This document shows, piece by piece, positions 29,944 through 39,600 of a stretch of DNA of 50,020 bases. The DNA comes from a virus. The DNA lies in the IMG/VR virus record IMGVR_UViG_3300033144_003463, positions 1-50,020 of that record; one strand, written 5' to 3'. A program made the position numbers and the translations under genes. The notes under the pieces were generated by a model that was not told the origin of the DNA, made no database searches, and saw only the letters and a program-made list of their open reading frames with translations. The stretch's first letter is position 1, and each line of letters opens with the position of its first letter.

Positions 29944-30924
29944 ATGCCTATTTTATCTACAGACTTTGCTTCATTAACAGATGACTTACAGTCTATCTTT
30001 AATGAGGTTGCAAAGAGAAAAATATCAGAAAATGTTGGTTTTAGCGTGTTTGATGTTTTTGATACAAATCGTTTGACCTATGACCATTTAATCCTTCATG
30101 GATTAGCTGGTATTGAAAAGGTTGCTGAAGGACAAGATTTGCCAAAAGTAGGAACTGAAGAGGGTGATACAATCACTTATACTCAGGCTTATTATGGTGC
30201 GATTGTTCCTGTAACCAAAAAGATGAGAAAGTTTGATCTTCACGACCAAATTACAAGCGTCATTAAATCCGTTTCAGGAGATGCTTTTGATAAGGTTGAT
30301 CAGTCTTTAGCTGATGTCTTAATCCATGGCTGGGATGATTCCTATGTCGATGTGTATGGACAGACAGTTTCTTCTTTAGGCCCAGATGCTTTGTGTACAT
30401 TCAACGCTCTTCACAGTAATCCAGTCACTAGTGCCACTTATACCAATATCATAAGTGATGGTGCTGTTTCCAATCCTGCTCTTTCAAGAGCTGCTATCGT
30501 TCATATGATAGCTACAGGATTAAAGCACACCGATCCAAATGGTATTATGAGACCTATTAGATATGATACATTAATTATCTCTCCCGATCTTGCAGATCTA
30601 GCTGATAGAATTTTATATTCTACCTTGCTACCAGGGACTGCTAATAATGATATCAATGCCTTAAAGGGTAAAATATCTAATGTGGTTATATGGCCAAGAT
30701 TGGCTACTGCTGCCGACTCTACTGATGGTTCTTCGTACTGGTATCTAGCAGATTCTAGTGGATTGAAAGAATCATTGAAGTGCCTATTCGCCGAGAGACC
30801 TTCTTTGGATGCGCCAAATGAAGTATACTCGAATAAGAATTGGGAATATTCAATTGATTTCTTCTATGCATTAGGTCGCGGATTCCCAGCATATGTTGCT
30901 GGATCAGACGGGACTGGAAGTTAA
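29944..30924 (+). CDS. Major capsid protein (HK97 fold)
   Basis: This 326-residue protein is in the expected place after scaffold and decoration genes. The pattern fits an HK97-fold capsid protein: N-arm (SLTDDLQSIFNEVAKRKISENVGFSVFDVF), an E-loop-like strand pair (EEGDTITYTQAYYGAIVPVTKKMRKF), a spine helix (VSGDAFDKVDQSLADVLIHG), and P/A-domain strands (YDTLIISPDLADLADRIL, SNVVIWPRL). No other gene in the block fits better. Confidence 0.75.
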   Translation: MPILSTDFASLTDDLQSIFNEVAKRKISENVGFSVFDVFDTNRLTYDHLILHGLAGIEKVAEGQDLPKVGTEEGDTITYTQAYYGAIVPVTKKMRKFDLHDQITSVIKSVSGDAFDKVDQSLADVLIHGWDDSYVDVYGQTVSSLGPDALCTFNALHSNPVTSATYTNIISDGAVSNPALSRAAIVHMIATGLKHTDPNGIMRPIRYDTLIISPDLADLADRILYSTLLPGTANNDINALKGKISNVVIWPRLATAADSTDGSSYWYLADSSGLKESLKCLFAERPSLDAPNEVYSNKNWEYSIDFFYALGRGFPAYVAGSDGTGS

Positions 30925-30936
30925 GAGATCCTTGTA

Positions 30937-30997
30937 CTCACTAAATGATTGGATTCGTTTCTGTCTGAGACATCCAATCATTAGGACAGCGAGTGAG
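30937..30997 (+). promoter_or_regulatory. Long nested hairpin after the capsid gene
   Basis: Three stacked stems: CTCACT (30937-30942) with AGTGAG (30992-30997), a perfect 10-bp ATGATTGGAT (30945-30954) with ATCCAATCAT (30972-30981), and inner GTTTC/GAGAC. No T-tract follows. It stands 13 bases after the capsid stop and just before an AAAGGTCG motif. Likely roles are partial termination or 3'-end protection of the abundant capsid mRNA. Confidence 0.65.
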
Positions 30998-30998
30998 A

Positions 30999-31006
30999 AA
31001 AGGTCG
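30999..31006 (+). promoter_or_regulatory. AAAGGTCG leader motif, copy 6
   Basis: AAAGGTCG lies 24 bases before ATG 31031, directly after the nested hairpin, and is followed by AATAATTAATATAATAAATAT. Confidence 0.45.
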
Positions 31007-31030
31007 TTAAATAATTAATATAATAAATAT

Positions 31031-31348
31031 ATGAGCGGTATAAATTGGGCAAAATTAGTTGGGGAAAATCGTGCAAAGGCAATGGGTATTCCTTGGTCTA
31101 AAGAAGAATTAGATGCTATTCATAATAAGGGCATCAGTGTAGAAGATGTAAGAGCTGGTATCTTAAATAAAAAGGAAGTAAAGGAAGCAGACAAGAAAGA
31201 GAAGGAAGATGGTCCAGACTTAGCAAGAATGAAAAAGTCTGAACTTATAGATATAGCCAAAAAGCTTGGCGTATCATTTATCGAAGAGGACGTTATAAAG
31301 GCAGATCTTATTTTAGAAATTGAAAAAGCAGACAAGAAGGCGTTATAA
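31031..31348 (+). CDS. Head-region protein with SAP/HeH-like C terminus
   Basis: In this 105-residue protein the C-terminal part LARMKKSELIDIAKKLGVSFIEEDVIKADLILEIEK is a helix-extended loop-helix pattern as in SAP, HeH or Rho-N domains, often found at the end of small phage head proteins. The N-terminal half is basic. It may bind DNA at the head-tail junction. Its position after the capsid gene supports a head-completion role. Confidence 0.55.
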   Translation: MSGINWAKLVGENRAKAMGIPWSKEELDAIHNKGISVEDVRAGILNKKEVKEADKKEKEDGPDLARMKKSELIDIAKKLGVSFIEEDVIKADLILEIEKADKKAL

Positions 31349-31428
31349 TTAAAAAAGAAGCGGTAAAAATAGTCGAATGAGTCAACATTAAACCCTAAAT
31401 CGCTTTATCTTTTTTCGCCAAGGTAAAG

Positions 31429-31752
31429 ATGGCAGGTATGCGAAAACAACTACTCAATCTTAAAAAAGGAATATCGACTAAAGCTGAAAGACGTTTTAGT
31501 GAGATCCTGAAAGGGGCTCATATTCCATTTAGGTCGAAAGTAGTTGTAAATGGTCAGGGAGTAGGTTTCATGATTGGAAAATACGCAATAGATATCAATG
31601 GTAATAAACAAAGTGAGAAGAGAAACTTTCTTTTGTTAAATGCCGGATACGTTCCAATTTACTTTTCAGAAGAAGAGACAATGACCCCTGATCAAAAACA
31701 ATTAATTAACAAATTAAAAAAATTATGTATACAAACTTTCCGAACGGAATAA
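31429..31752 (+). CDS. Vsr/DUF559-like nuclease-fold protein
   Basis: This 107-residue protein has the pattern of short-patch-repair/DUF559-type folds: KAERRFSEILKGAHIPFRSKVVVNG, then GFMIGKYAIDINGNKQSEKRNFLLLNAGYVPIYFSEEE. The usual metal-binding Asp of the 'vDF' strand is not evident (GFMIG), although Glu19 and Asp in AIDING are present. Activity is therefore doubtful. Its presence between head genes is odd. It overlaps the next gene by 28 bases. Confidence 0.6.
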   Translation: MAGMRKQLLNLKKGISTKAERRFSEILKGAHIPFRSKVVVNGQGVGFMIGKYAIDINGNKQSEKRNFLLLNAGYVPIYFSEEETMTPDQKQLINKLKKLCIQTFRTE

Positions 31753-32681
31753 CAAGTTTTGGAGTTCCTGTAATGGGTGGCAGTTTGCCAAATACTTTTG
31801 GAACTTATTTTTTCGTGAATTATGCAACGGGTTCAGATGGTAACGATGGGTTGTCATTAGAAGCACCAAAGAAAACCATCGCCGCTGCACTCGCCTTATG
31901 CACCACTAACAAGGATGATGTTATTGTTTTAGATACAACTTCTGGTCACGCTTTATCTGCGATGCTAGATATATCAATCAATAGGGTTCATTTTGTTGGA
32001 GATGTTTATGGCAGAAGGTATGGATCAAGAGCTAGAATTACAATGGGTGTTACAACTGCTGCTACTGATGTATTCGCAGTTAAAAACACTGGTGTTGGTA
32101 ATACATTTACTGGTATTAAATTTGACTCCGGGAATACTCTAACTCAAGCCGTTGCCACAGTAGGCGAAGGTGGCGAATATGCAGTTTATAGGAATTGTGA
32201 GTTTTATAACTCTGGAAAGCAAGCATCTGATACTCACGCCGAAATGGTGTTGAATGGAGATTCAGCTCAATTCTATGGATGCACATTTGGTTCATTGGCA
32301 ACAGCAGTTTCTGGTGACAAGATCAGACCAGCTGTCCTCTTAACCAAAGCAACTGTTGCCGCTGGCAAGGTATCCAGGGATGTCTTGTTTGATGATTGTA
32401 GATTCTGGAAAAAAGCAGGCGGAACTACTACTGCATTTATTAAGGGTGCAGCTACAGATGTAGAGAGGGTTATGGAATTTCATGACTGTCAATTCATAGC
32501 AAATGTATTGGGAAGTGTCCCAGCTGTTGCTATTGATGTTGCTAACTTAACTGTTGGACAGATTATTTTAACTGGCGATACTGCAGCTTTTGAATGCACA
32601 AAGATCGCTACAGCCACGAATGTAATTTCTGGTCTTACCGAAAAGGTTGCTACAGCAACTATTGGAATACAAACTACTTAG
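31725..32681 (+). CDS. Beta-helix virion protein (fibre or decoration)
   Basis: In this 318-residue protein the segment GTYFFVNYATGSDGNDGLSLEAPKKTIAAALALC is the usual entry into a right-handed parallel beta-helix. It is followed by repeated short strands with conserved turns (FVGDVYGRRYGSRARITMG, YRNCEFYNSG, FYGCTFGS, FDDCRFWK, FHDCQFIA). Such folds occur in phage tailspikes and receptor-binding proteins. No catalytic residues can be named. Followed by a hairpin at 32698. Confidence 0.65.
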   Translation: MYTNFPNGITSFGVPVMGGSLPNTFGTYFFVNYATGSDGNDGLSLEAPKKTIAAALALCTTNKDDVIVLDTTSGHALSAMLDISINRVHFVGDVYGRRYGSRARITMGVTTAATDVFAVKNTGVGNTFTGIKFDSGNTLTQAVATVGEGGEYAVYRNCEFYNSGKQASDTHAEMVLNGDSAQFYGCTFGSLATAVSGDKIRPAVLLTKATVAAGKVSRDVLFDDCRFWKKAGGTTTAFIKGAATDVERVMEFHDCQFIANVLGSVPAVAIDVANLTVGQIILTGDTAAFECTKIATATNVISGLTEKVATATIGIQTT

Positions 32682-32697
32682 AGTTTGAATGGTATTT

Positions 32698-32736
32698 ACT
32701 GGCTTTTACCATAAAATAAGCCAGACCCTTCTGGGG
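32698..32736 (+). terminator. Double hairpin, possible terminator
   Basis: CTGGCTT (32698-32704) pairs with AAGCCAG (32717-32723), and ACCC-TTCTG-GGGT (32724-32736) forms a second small hairpin followed by TTAAC. It lies in the 85-base gap between two structural genes. Confidence 0.5.
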
Positions 32737-32766
32737 TTTAACAACAATTAAAATAACAATAACAAT

Positions 32767-33213
32767 ATGGCAAAACATTTTACCTATTCAAAGGGAATTG
32801 TTTATACCCCTACATTGATTAGTGCCGTTACTGCGACCACTACATCGATAGCTCAACTCGTTGCTGGCGCAAGAGCAGTTGGGATTGAGTTCTTTAGTTC
32901 ATTAGTTGACGATACTCAAGATCGCGCGGGAAACCTTACGGTTCAGGTATCAATGGATGGTGGAACTAATTTCCGGGCATATAATATGCTTATATCCAAT
33001 ATTACAGCTGATGCAGGGGCGGGAACTGCAGGTGAAGATATCGGGCATACAAGAGTTTCTAGTCTAGCATTGACTGCTGGATCGGCACAGAGTGGAATTC
33101 TTTGGCTTGATACGGCTACGTTAGGAGGAATTACTCATATTAAGACGATATTCACCAGAACTACAACTGGGACTAAGGGGACCTTTACCGTTAGGGCAAC
33201 AATTGCTTATTAG
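32767..33213 (+). CDS. Beta-rich structural protein
   Basis: This 148-residue protein is Thr/Ala/Gly-rich with alternating strands (NLTVQVSMDGGTNFRAYNML, IKTIFTRTTTGTKGTFTVRATIAY). The motif 'VQVSMDGGTNF' is common in small virion proteins of tailed phages. Leader AATTAAAATAACAATAACAAT. Likely a decoration or tail-attached protein. Confidence 0.55.
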   Translation: MAKHFTYSKGIVYTPTLISAVTATTTSIAQLVAGARAVGIEFFSSLVDDTQDRAGNLTVQVSMDGGTNFRAYNMLISNITADAGAGTAGEDIGHTRVSSLALTAGSAQSGILWLDTATLGGITHIKTIFTRTTTGTKGTFTVRATIAY

Positions 33214-33268
33214 ATCTTGTACAAATATGTACAGTTTAATGCAATGTATAATTAAAATAGATTAGATC

Positions 33269-33490
33269 ATGGACAGTTCAACATTAACGTCAGACCAATT
33301 ATCAGCACGAGTCGCGAAAGAGGCAAAACGCGGACGTGTTCGAGATGCAGATGGTAAAATTGTTTTTACTAAAGAACAATTGGAAGTGAGAATCAAACAC
33401 TTCAAGGCAAAAAAAGAAGGTTATAAAAAAAGGATGGAGAATATAGAGGTCGAAATAGAAAGGGCAGAAGAATTATTAAAAAATAAATAA
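33269..33490 (+). CDS. Small coiled-coil protein
   Basis: This 73-residue protein is helical and highly charged, with a heptad region EQLEVRIKHFKAKKEGYKKRMENIEVEIERAEELLK. A short TGTACA...TGTACA hairpin (33218-33233) lies upstream. Leader AATTAAAATAGATTAGATC. Possibly an adaptor or trimerisation element; function unknown. Confidence 0.5.
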   Translation: MDSSTLTSDQLSARVAKEAKRGRVRDADGKIVFTKEQLEVRIKHFKAKKEGYKKRMENIEVEIERAEELLKNK

Positions 33491-33492
33491 TT

Positions 33493-33915
33493 ATGGCAGA
33501 CGTAATTTACAACAATTTTAAGAAAAACATAATGAATGGTAATATCGATCTTGATACCGATACTATCAGGGTTATGTTAACCACTTCCGATTATACTGCA
33601 GACGCTGATACTCATGAATTCATGAATCAAGTTACCAACGAGGTAACTGGAACAGCTTATACTGCTAACGGTGAGGAATTGACAAGCGCAGCAGTGACAG
33701 CAGATACGACAGATGACGAGGGAGTATTCGATGCCGATGATGTAACTTGGGCCTCTTCAACGATTACAGCAAGATATGCTGTTATCTATAAAGACACTGG
33801 TGCATCAACTACATCACCTCTTATTTGTTGCATTGACTTTACAGAAGACAAGTCTTCTAGTAATGGTGATTTCAAGATCGCTTGGAATGCAGAGGGTATC
33901 CTTAACTTAAACTAA
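33493..33915 (+). CDS. Beta-rich structural protein
   Basis: In this 140-residue protein, VIYNNFKKNIMNGNIDLDTDTIRVMLTTSDYTADADTHEF is a recurrent opening of small phage structural proteins. It continues with a strand-rich C terminus (ITARYAVIYKDTG, LICCIDFTED). Very likely a virion protein; exact place in the particle unknown. Confidence 0.6.
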   Translation: MADVIYNNFKKNIMNGNIDLDTDTIRVMLTTSDYTADADTHEFMNQVTNEVTGTAYTANGEELTSAAVTADTTDDEGVFDADDVTWASSTITARYAVIYKDTGASTTSPLICCIDFTEDKSSSNGDFKIAWNAEGILNLN

Positions 33916-33917
33916 AC

Positions 33918-34586
33918 ATGAACTCAAAATCAAGACAAAGTGTTTTGATTGGTGTTCCTTTTAGCCGCGGTTCATTAGAGCCTGAATTTATGCTTTCGTT
34001 GATTAATAACATTTTTGATTTAACTAAAAATGGGATTGACGGGAGCATAAACACTCAGGAGTCCTCCCTGATCTCTTCCTCTAGGAATTCAATAGCTGGG
34101 AAGTGCGATTCGGATTATCTAATGTTTATCGATACTGATATGGTCTTCCCAAAAGACGGAGTCAGAAGGCTGATAAAGGCCAATAAAGACATTATCGGTG
34201 GATTATATTTCAAAAAGGGAGATGGCAATAAACCTGTCATCGCGAACATAGATCCCGAAACCAATAAATTTGTAGAGTTTTTTGAGGTATCTGATGAGAT
34301 GTTTCAATGCGATACAATTGGGACTGGATTTATGTTAATTAAGAAAAAGGTTCTTGATGCTTTTACTGAGGAATTTGTAAGGGCGAACGGGAAGCCTTTT
34401 AATTTTGGCAAAATTCCAGGGACAGATGCTGACGAAGAGTCAGAAGATTGGGCCTTTTGTAGGAGGGCTAAAAAATTGGGATTTGAAGTATGGTGCGATC
34501 CTACTATCAGAATAGGACATGTTGGTAAATATATTTATGGCAAAGAAGACTTCATCGCCAATTTAGAATTTACTAAAAAACAATGA
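33918..34586 (+). CDS. GT-A-fold glycosyltransferase 1
   Basis: This 222-residue protein has an N-terminal nucleotide-binding strand (VLIGVPFSRGSLEP), SRNSIAGKCDSDYLMFIDTDMVF with the metal-binding DTD at 72-74, and a C-terminal acceptor region (SEDWAFCRRAKKLGFEVWCDPTIRIGHVG). It would transfer a sugar from a nucleotide-sugar. It is one of two adjacent paralogs, with the same end motif. Placed among virion genes, it may glycosylate a virion protein. Confidence 0.75.
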   Translation: MNSKSRQSVLIGVPFSRGSLEPEFMLSLINNIFDLTKNGIDGSINTQESSLISSSRNSIAGKCDSDYLMFIDTDMVFPKDGVRRLIKANKDIIGGLYFKKGDGNKPVIANIDPETNKFVEFFEVSDEMFQCDTIGTGFMLIKKKVLDAFTEEFVRANGKPFNFGKIPGTDADEESEDWAFCRRAKKLGFEVWCDPTIRIGHVGKYIYGKEDFIANLEFTKKQ

Positions 34587-35233
34587 TTTCAGTAACAATA
34601 GGTACTCCACATAAAAGGAATCTTACTCCTGAATATGTTTTATCTTTAATTGATTTACTCAGTCATATTAATGGTAAAATTCGTGGAAGAGTTTTATTGT
34701 ATCAAAGTTCTATTATTAGCAAGGCAAGAAATAGCATTGCCTTTCAATCTGAATCTGATTATCTTTTATTTATTGATTCAGACACAGTATTTTCAGAGGA
34801 AGTATTAGACCAATTATTGGCACACGATAAGGATATTGTTGGAGCAATCCAACATTGTAAGAGTTATCCATATAAGCCAAGTGTCTATAACTTAAACGAG
34901 AGGAATCGTTTTACCGGAATCTTTGATGTGCCAGATAAGTTATTTAAGTGTGATGGAATAGGATTCGGAATTGTATTAATCAAAAGAAAGGTGTTCGATG
35001 CTTTTACAGATGATGTAATAAAAAAAATCGGTTATCCCTTTAACTTCTATGAAAGAGAAGATGACAAGATAGAAGAAGGAGAGGACCTCGGTTTCTGTAG
35101 AAGAGTAAAGGAATTAGGGTTTGAAATTTGGTGTGATCCCAATATAGACATTGGACACATGCATACGGTGGTTGTTAATCCGTCTCATTTCAAAATGGCC
35201 AAAAAATTAAACAAGGAAAAAAATGAAGCTTAA
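34583..35233 (+). CDS. GT-A-fold glycosyltransferase 2
   Basis: This 216-residue protein is a paralog of the preceding protein: VTIGTPHKRNLTPEYVLSLI, KARNSIAFQSESDYLLFIDSDTVF (DSD 65-67), and GEDLGFCRRVKELGFEIWCDPNIDIGHMH. Its ATG overlaps the first gene's stop by four bases, and the methyltransferase start lies inside its end. The pair probably arose by tandem duplication and may add two different sugars. Confidence 0.75.
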   Translation: MISVTIGTPHKRNLTPEYVLSLIDLLSHINGKIRGRVLLYQSSIISKARNSIAFQSESDYLLFIDSDTVFSEEVLDQLLAHDKDIVGAIQHCKSYPYKPSVYNLNERNRFTGIFDVPDKLFKCDGIGFGIVLIKRKVFDAFTDDVIKKIGYPFNFYEREDDKIEEGEDLGFCRRVKELGFEIWCDPNIDIGHMHTVVVNPSHFKMAKKLNKEKNEA

Positions 35234-35732
35234 TATAGGTGCGGGTTATCGTCAGATACCGGGATATAAAAGTGTAGACATTAGAGAGGAAACTGATCCC
35301 GACTATTTAATAAATTTAGAGGACGATAATTGTTTAGAAGATATCAAAGACAATGCCGTGGATGAAGTTATTATGTCTCATTGTTTTGAGCATATTAAAA
35401 ACATTCATGGATTTATGAAAGAGTTATATCGTGTATGCAAGGACTCTGCTATGGTGCATATTATTTCTCCTTATTGGAGTCATTATACTGCAGTAGAAGA
35501 TCCTACCCATATAAGGTTTATGACAGAGAGATCAATGATGTATTTTAGTAAGGATACTATTAGCTCAGATGGAAAGCCTTTCGTTAAGGATTATAATTTT
35601 AAAACAATGGCGGTTCAAATGCATCCAGATAAAAAATATAAAGATACTCCCATAGAGGAGTTAAAAGAACTTGCAGGAAAATATATTAATGTTATTGAAT
35701 CTGTAAGTTATGAATTAAAAGTAATAAAATAA
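35223..35732 (+). CDS. SAM-dependent methyltransferase-like protein
   Basis: This 169-residue protein has LNIGAGYRQIPGYKSVDI (SAM-binding glycine loop and acidic strand end), then DNAVDEVIMSHCFEHIKNIHGFMKELYRVCKDSAMVHIISP, a class I methyltransferase signature of the 'sugar-linked' type. It overlaps the second glycosyltransferase by 11 bases. It may methylate the sugar added by the two glycosyltransferases, or a virion component. Confidence 0.7.
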   Translation: MKLNIGAGYRQIPGYKSVDIREETDPDYLINLEDDNCLEDIKDNAVDEVIMSHCFEHIKNIHGFMKELYRVCKDSAMVHIISPYWSHYTAVEDPTHIRFMTERSMMYFSKDTISSDGKPFVKDYNFKTMAVQMHPDKKYKDTPIEELKELAGKYINVIESVSYELKVIK

Positions 35733-35736
35733 AAAC

Positions 35737-36411
35737 ATGGCAATAGAACAGCCGCAATCAACGGATAAATTAAATAATCCCAGTCATTCATTATTGCATA
35801 GACAAATTGCCTCTGACGCCTCGACAAGCGCTGGGGCTATTAGTGTTGCTAGTGATGATGTCATTACAGTTAAAAACGTTATAAGGGGGGCTACAGGTTT
35901 ATGGTATAGAGCCGTTCACGTTTGTGCCTCAAGCGTTTCGCAAGGAGCTTCTGGAGCAACTTTTACAGCACCCTCTACCGATACTTTAGGCGGATATAAT
36001 ATTGATACCAACACAGAATATCTTTATTTCGGGAATAGCATTACTTCTCAATGGGATGGGGCATCTGATTTATCAGTTAGAATTACTTGGGAAGTTAATG
36101 TAAACAACACCGGTGGAGCAGATACGGATACGGTTGATTTACGATTAAACTGTTATTATAAGGGGCATGATGACGTAGCGTGTAAGTCTCAAGTCGTAGA
36201 AGAGTCAACAATCGTAGGTAAGTCGGTGCAATATAAAAGATTTACAACTTTATTTACAATAGATTGGGACGCTAGCGATAATATAGTAGAGGTGGGAGAT
36301 AAGATGAATTTTAGATTAAATTTAGAAACCGATACAAGCGAAGTCGATAACATTATTGTAAATACAATTATGTTTAGATACCAAACGGATAAAATAAACC
36401 CAGAGGTATAA
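35737..36411 (+). CDS. Virion structural protein with beta-sandwich domain
   Basis: This 224-residue protein opens with QPQSTDKLNNPSHSLLHRQIASD, a sequence found in virion proteins that carry tail-attached domains, followed by beta-rich segments (VRITWEVNVNN, VDLRLNCYYKG, FTTLFTIDWDASDNIVEVGDKMNFRLNLET). The frame stops at 36409, but the sequence just downstream in the +1 frame looks like a further related strand segment (36398-36586). Confidence 0.65.
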   Translation: MAIEQPQSTDKLNNPSHSLLHRQIASDASTSAGAISVASDDVITVKNVIRGATGLWYRAVHVCASSVSQGASGATFTAPSTDTLGGYNIDTNTEYLYFGNSITSQWDGASDLSVRITWEVNVNNTGGADTDTVDLRLNCYYKGHDDVACKSQVVEESTIVGKSVQYKRFTTLFTIDWDASDNIVEVGDKMNFRLNLETDTSEVDNIIVNTIMFRYQTDKINPEV

Positions 36412-36433
36412 AACAGTTGATAAATTAGGAAAG

Positions 36434-36586
36434 GTGACAGAAAAAACTTCAGAAACTGCAGCAGCTTCACCAGTAATATCAGATAGTGCGATAGCGGCAG
36501 ACGCTATACTAACCTTTGATATAGACGGAATAGCAAGCGGAACAGCTGGCAAGGGATTAGTTATTCGGCTTAAAGCAACAATATAA
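36434..36586 (+). CDS. Short out-of-frame continuation or GTG-started small protein
   Basis: This open frame (from 36398; first usable start GTG 36434, AGGA three bases upstream) encodes about 50 residues: TEKTSETAAASPVISDSAIAADAILTFDIDGIASGTAGKGLVIRLKATI in pieces. Its end resembles the closing strands of the previous protein. It could be a +1 frameshift extension, a decayed gene end, or a separate small protein. A further 19-codon frame (36626-36685) overlaps the next ATG. Confidence 0.35.
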   Translation: MTEKTSETAAASPVISDSAIAADAILTFDIDGIASGTAGKGLVIRLKATI

Positions 36587-36681
36587 TGAATAAGGTTGAC
36601 AAAACAACTTGAAAAAATGTAGTAAATGATAGTAATAAGTAATCAGGACAACATAGATTTGGCGAAGTTTGAGCTAAATAG

Positions 36682-39600
36682 ATGAAAAACATATTAAATA
36701 AAATTAAAAAGTATTTTAGAAAGCCAGAGATTGAATTCAACAGACCGCTAACATCCGATGATGTTGTTAGAATGTTTAAGGAAAAGCGGTTTTATGAGTT
36801 GAAGAAACTGATGCCTAAATCAAGTTTTGGCAAAAAACAATTCAGCAGAGGGAAAACTTTGCTAATTATTTTAGGAGTTGGATTATCTGTATTATCTAAT
36901 AACCCGATTCCATTTTTTGTAATGTTGGGAATTTCTTATGGTTCGATAGTTGCATTTTTTGAAGGAACTCAAATGTATTATAATTCTTGTGCGATGTTAG
37001 ATGACACTCATTTTGTAGTTGCATATCAGGCTAGCAACCTTGGCAGAGCTTCAATAGGAGTTGTTACTGACGATGAAATAGTTTTTGGAGACGAATATAC
37101 TTTTAATTCAGCAGATTCTACTTATATTAGTTGTGCTAAAATAGATTCTACACATTTTGTAATTTCATATAGAGACGAGGGGGGCAGTGACAGAGGAGAA
37201 TCAATAATCGGAACTGTTGTCTCTGATGATGAAATATCTTATGGTTCAATATACGCTTTTAATACAGCAGGAACTAAATATGTTTCTTGTGCGGTATTAG
37301 ACTCAACACATTTTGTTGTAGCATATAGAGATGACGCAGGTGACGATAACGGTCATACAAAGATAGGAGTTATCTCAAACGATGATGAAATAGCTTTTGG
37401 TTCAGAGGACACTTTTAATGCTGGAGCAGATGTTGATTATACTTCTTGTGCTGCGTTAGATTCAACGCACTTTGTTGTAGCATATGCTGACAGCGGAGAC
37501 GATTTTGGTTATGCTCAAATCGGAGTTGTTTCTGGAAGCGACACAGTATTTGGTTCTATATATGTATTTTGTTCAGGAGCGATGTATGCTCCTATGGCTG
37601 TTTGTGCGTTAGACGCTACACATTTTGCAGTTGCTTATAGAGGAACTAATGGTGAAGCTAAAATTGGAGTTGTTTCAAACGGAAACGAAATAGCTTATGG
37701 CTCTGCATATACTTTTAATACTTCATATACCAATGATATTTCCTGTGCAAAATTAGACTCCACCAACATTGTGGTTGCGTTTAGAGACCAAGCCGATAAT
37801 GATAAAGGCAAGGCTAGAGTAGGAGTTTTTTCTTCAACTGATACAATAACTTTTGGTAGCGAAGCTACTTTTAACTCAACAAGCTCTAAAATCACCACTG
37901 TCGCAGGATTAGATGCAACTCATTTTGCGGTTTGTTATAGAGACGAGGGGGGTGCTGATTACGGAGAGGCAATAGTTGGAGTATATTCACTACCATTGGT
38001 AGTGCCAACAGTAACCACGCAAGCAGTATCAGCAATAGAAAAAACAACAGCAACAGGAAATGGAAATATAACAGATGACGGAGGAGCAACAGCAACAAGA
38101 GGTATGTGCTGGGATACTTCTTCAACTCCGACGATTACAGATAGCCACGCTACCAATGGAACAGGTGAAGGTGCTTACACGGTAGCGATGACAGGATTAA
38201 TAGCAGGGACTCATTATTATGTAAGAGCTTATGCTACTAATTCAGAGGGAACAAGCTACGGGGGCGAAGTAGAATTTGATACCGCAGAAGACGTAACGGT
38301 AAATCTAGCTGCTCAATCTCTTACATTTAGTACTATCGCGGCCACAATATTATTGGGGTGTAGCTTGGCTGTCGCCGCACAAGCTGCGACTTTTTCTATT
38401 CCAGAATATACCGTCTCTGTTAGTGATACAACCCATGAATCATCGGTTCAAGAACTTACCTTTAGTATTCCAGAGATTGAAATTCGGGGTAATTTAGTTA
38501 CAGCATGGAAATCACCTGCTACAGCAGCATCTGTTTTAATATCGGGGACAACAATACCTTGGGTTGACCCTAATAATTGTTTTTCTAGTAACGGTTCTTA
38601 CGCTACTGCAGCTCTTACTTATCCATCAACTGGCGGTGATAAAAGTTATTATCTGAAGGCAACTAATTTTAGTTGTTCTGTCCCAGCTGACGCAACTATT
38701 GAGGGGATAATAGTTGAGGTAGAAGCCAAAGGACATCTCTCAGAATATAATAAAGATGAAAGAGTCCGCATTGTAAAGGGTGACAGCATAGGTTCTACAA
38801 ATAAACCCAATGCTACTGCTTGGACACAAGATGAAACTTATTATTCTCATGGTGGTTCTGAAGATTTATGGGGAGAAACTTGGACCGCTGCTCAAATAAA
38901 CGCCTCTGACTTTGGGGTTGCTATTTCAGCTCAACAATTCACTGGTACAGCCAACTCTATGGCTTATATTGACCATGTCCGAATAAGAGTATATTATGCT
39001 TCAGACCCAGACACGGAAGTGAAGCCATCTGCCCAGGCTCTAACCTTTAGTATCCCCACTCATGGGTTTGAGATTTCAAAAACAATGGATGCCTCAGTCC
39101 AGGATTGTACATTTTCAATACCTACTCCTACATATGAATATGATTATCAAATAGATGCGACAACTCAAGGCCTAACGTTTAGCATCCCTTCTTCTGAAGT
39201 AAACATACCTAAGACCGTTGATGCGGGAGTGCAATCGGCAACCTTTAGTGTTCCCGCTTATGGGGTCAAGATTCCAAAGACCATAGACGCTAGCGTCCAA
39301 GATCTTACGTTTTCAATATTATCTCCGACCTATGAATACAGTTATCAGGTTTCGGTAAGTGCCCAGTCTGTAACGCTTAGTATCCCGACCCCTACTTATG
39401 AATATGATTATACTACGTATCCTTCGGTTCAGTCTTCAACTTTTTCCATTCCTGGATATACTGCGACAGGAGGTTCCTTGGTGTCCGTAAGTGAACAAGC
39501 GCTAACCTTTTCAATACCATCTTATGCGACTAGTGGCGGGGCTCTTTATGCCTCATCAGTACAGGAGTTAACCTTTACGATACTAGCGCCTACCTACGAA

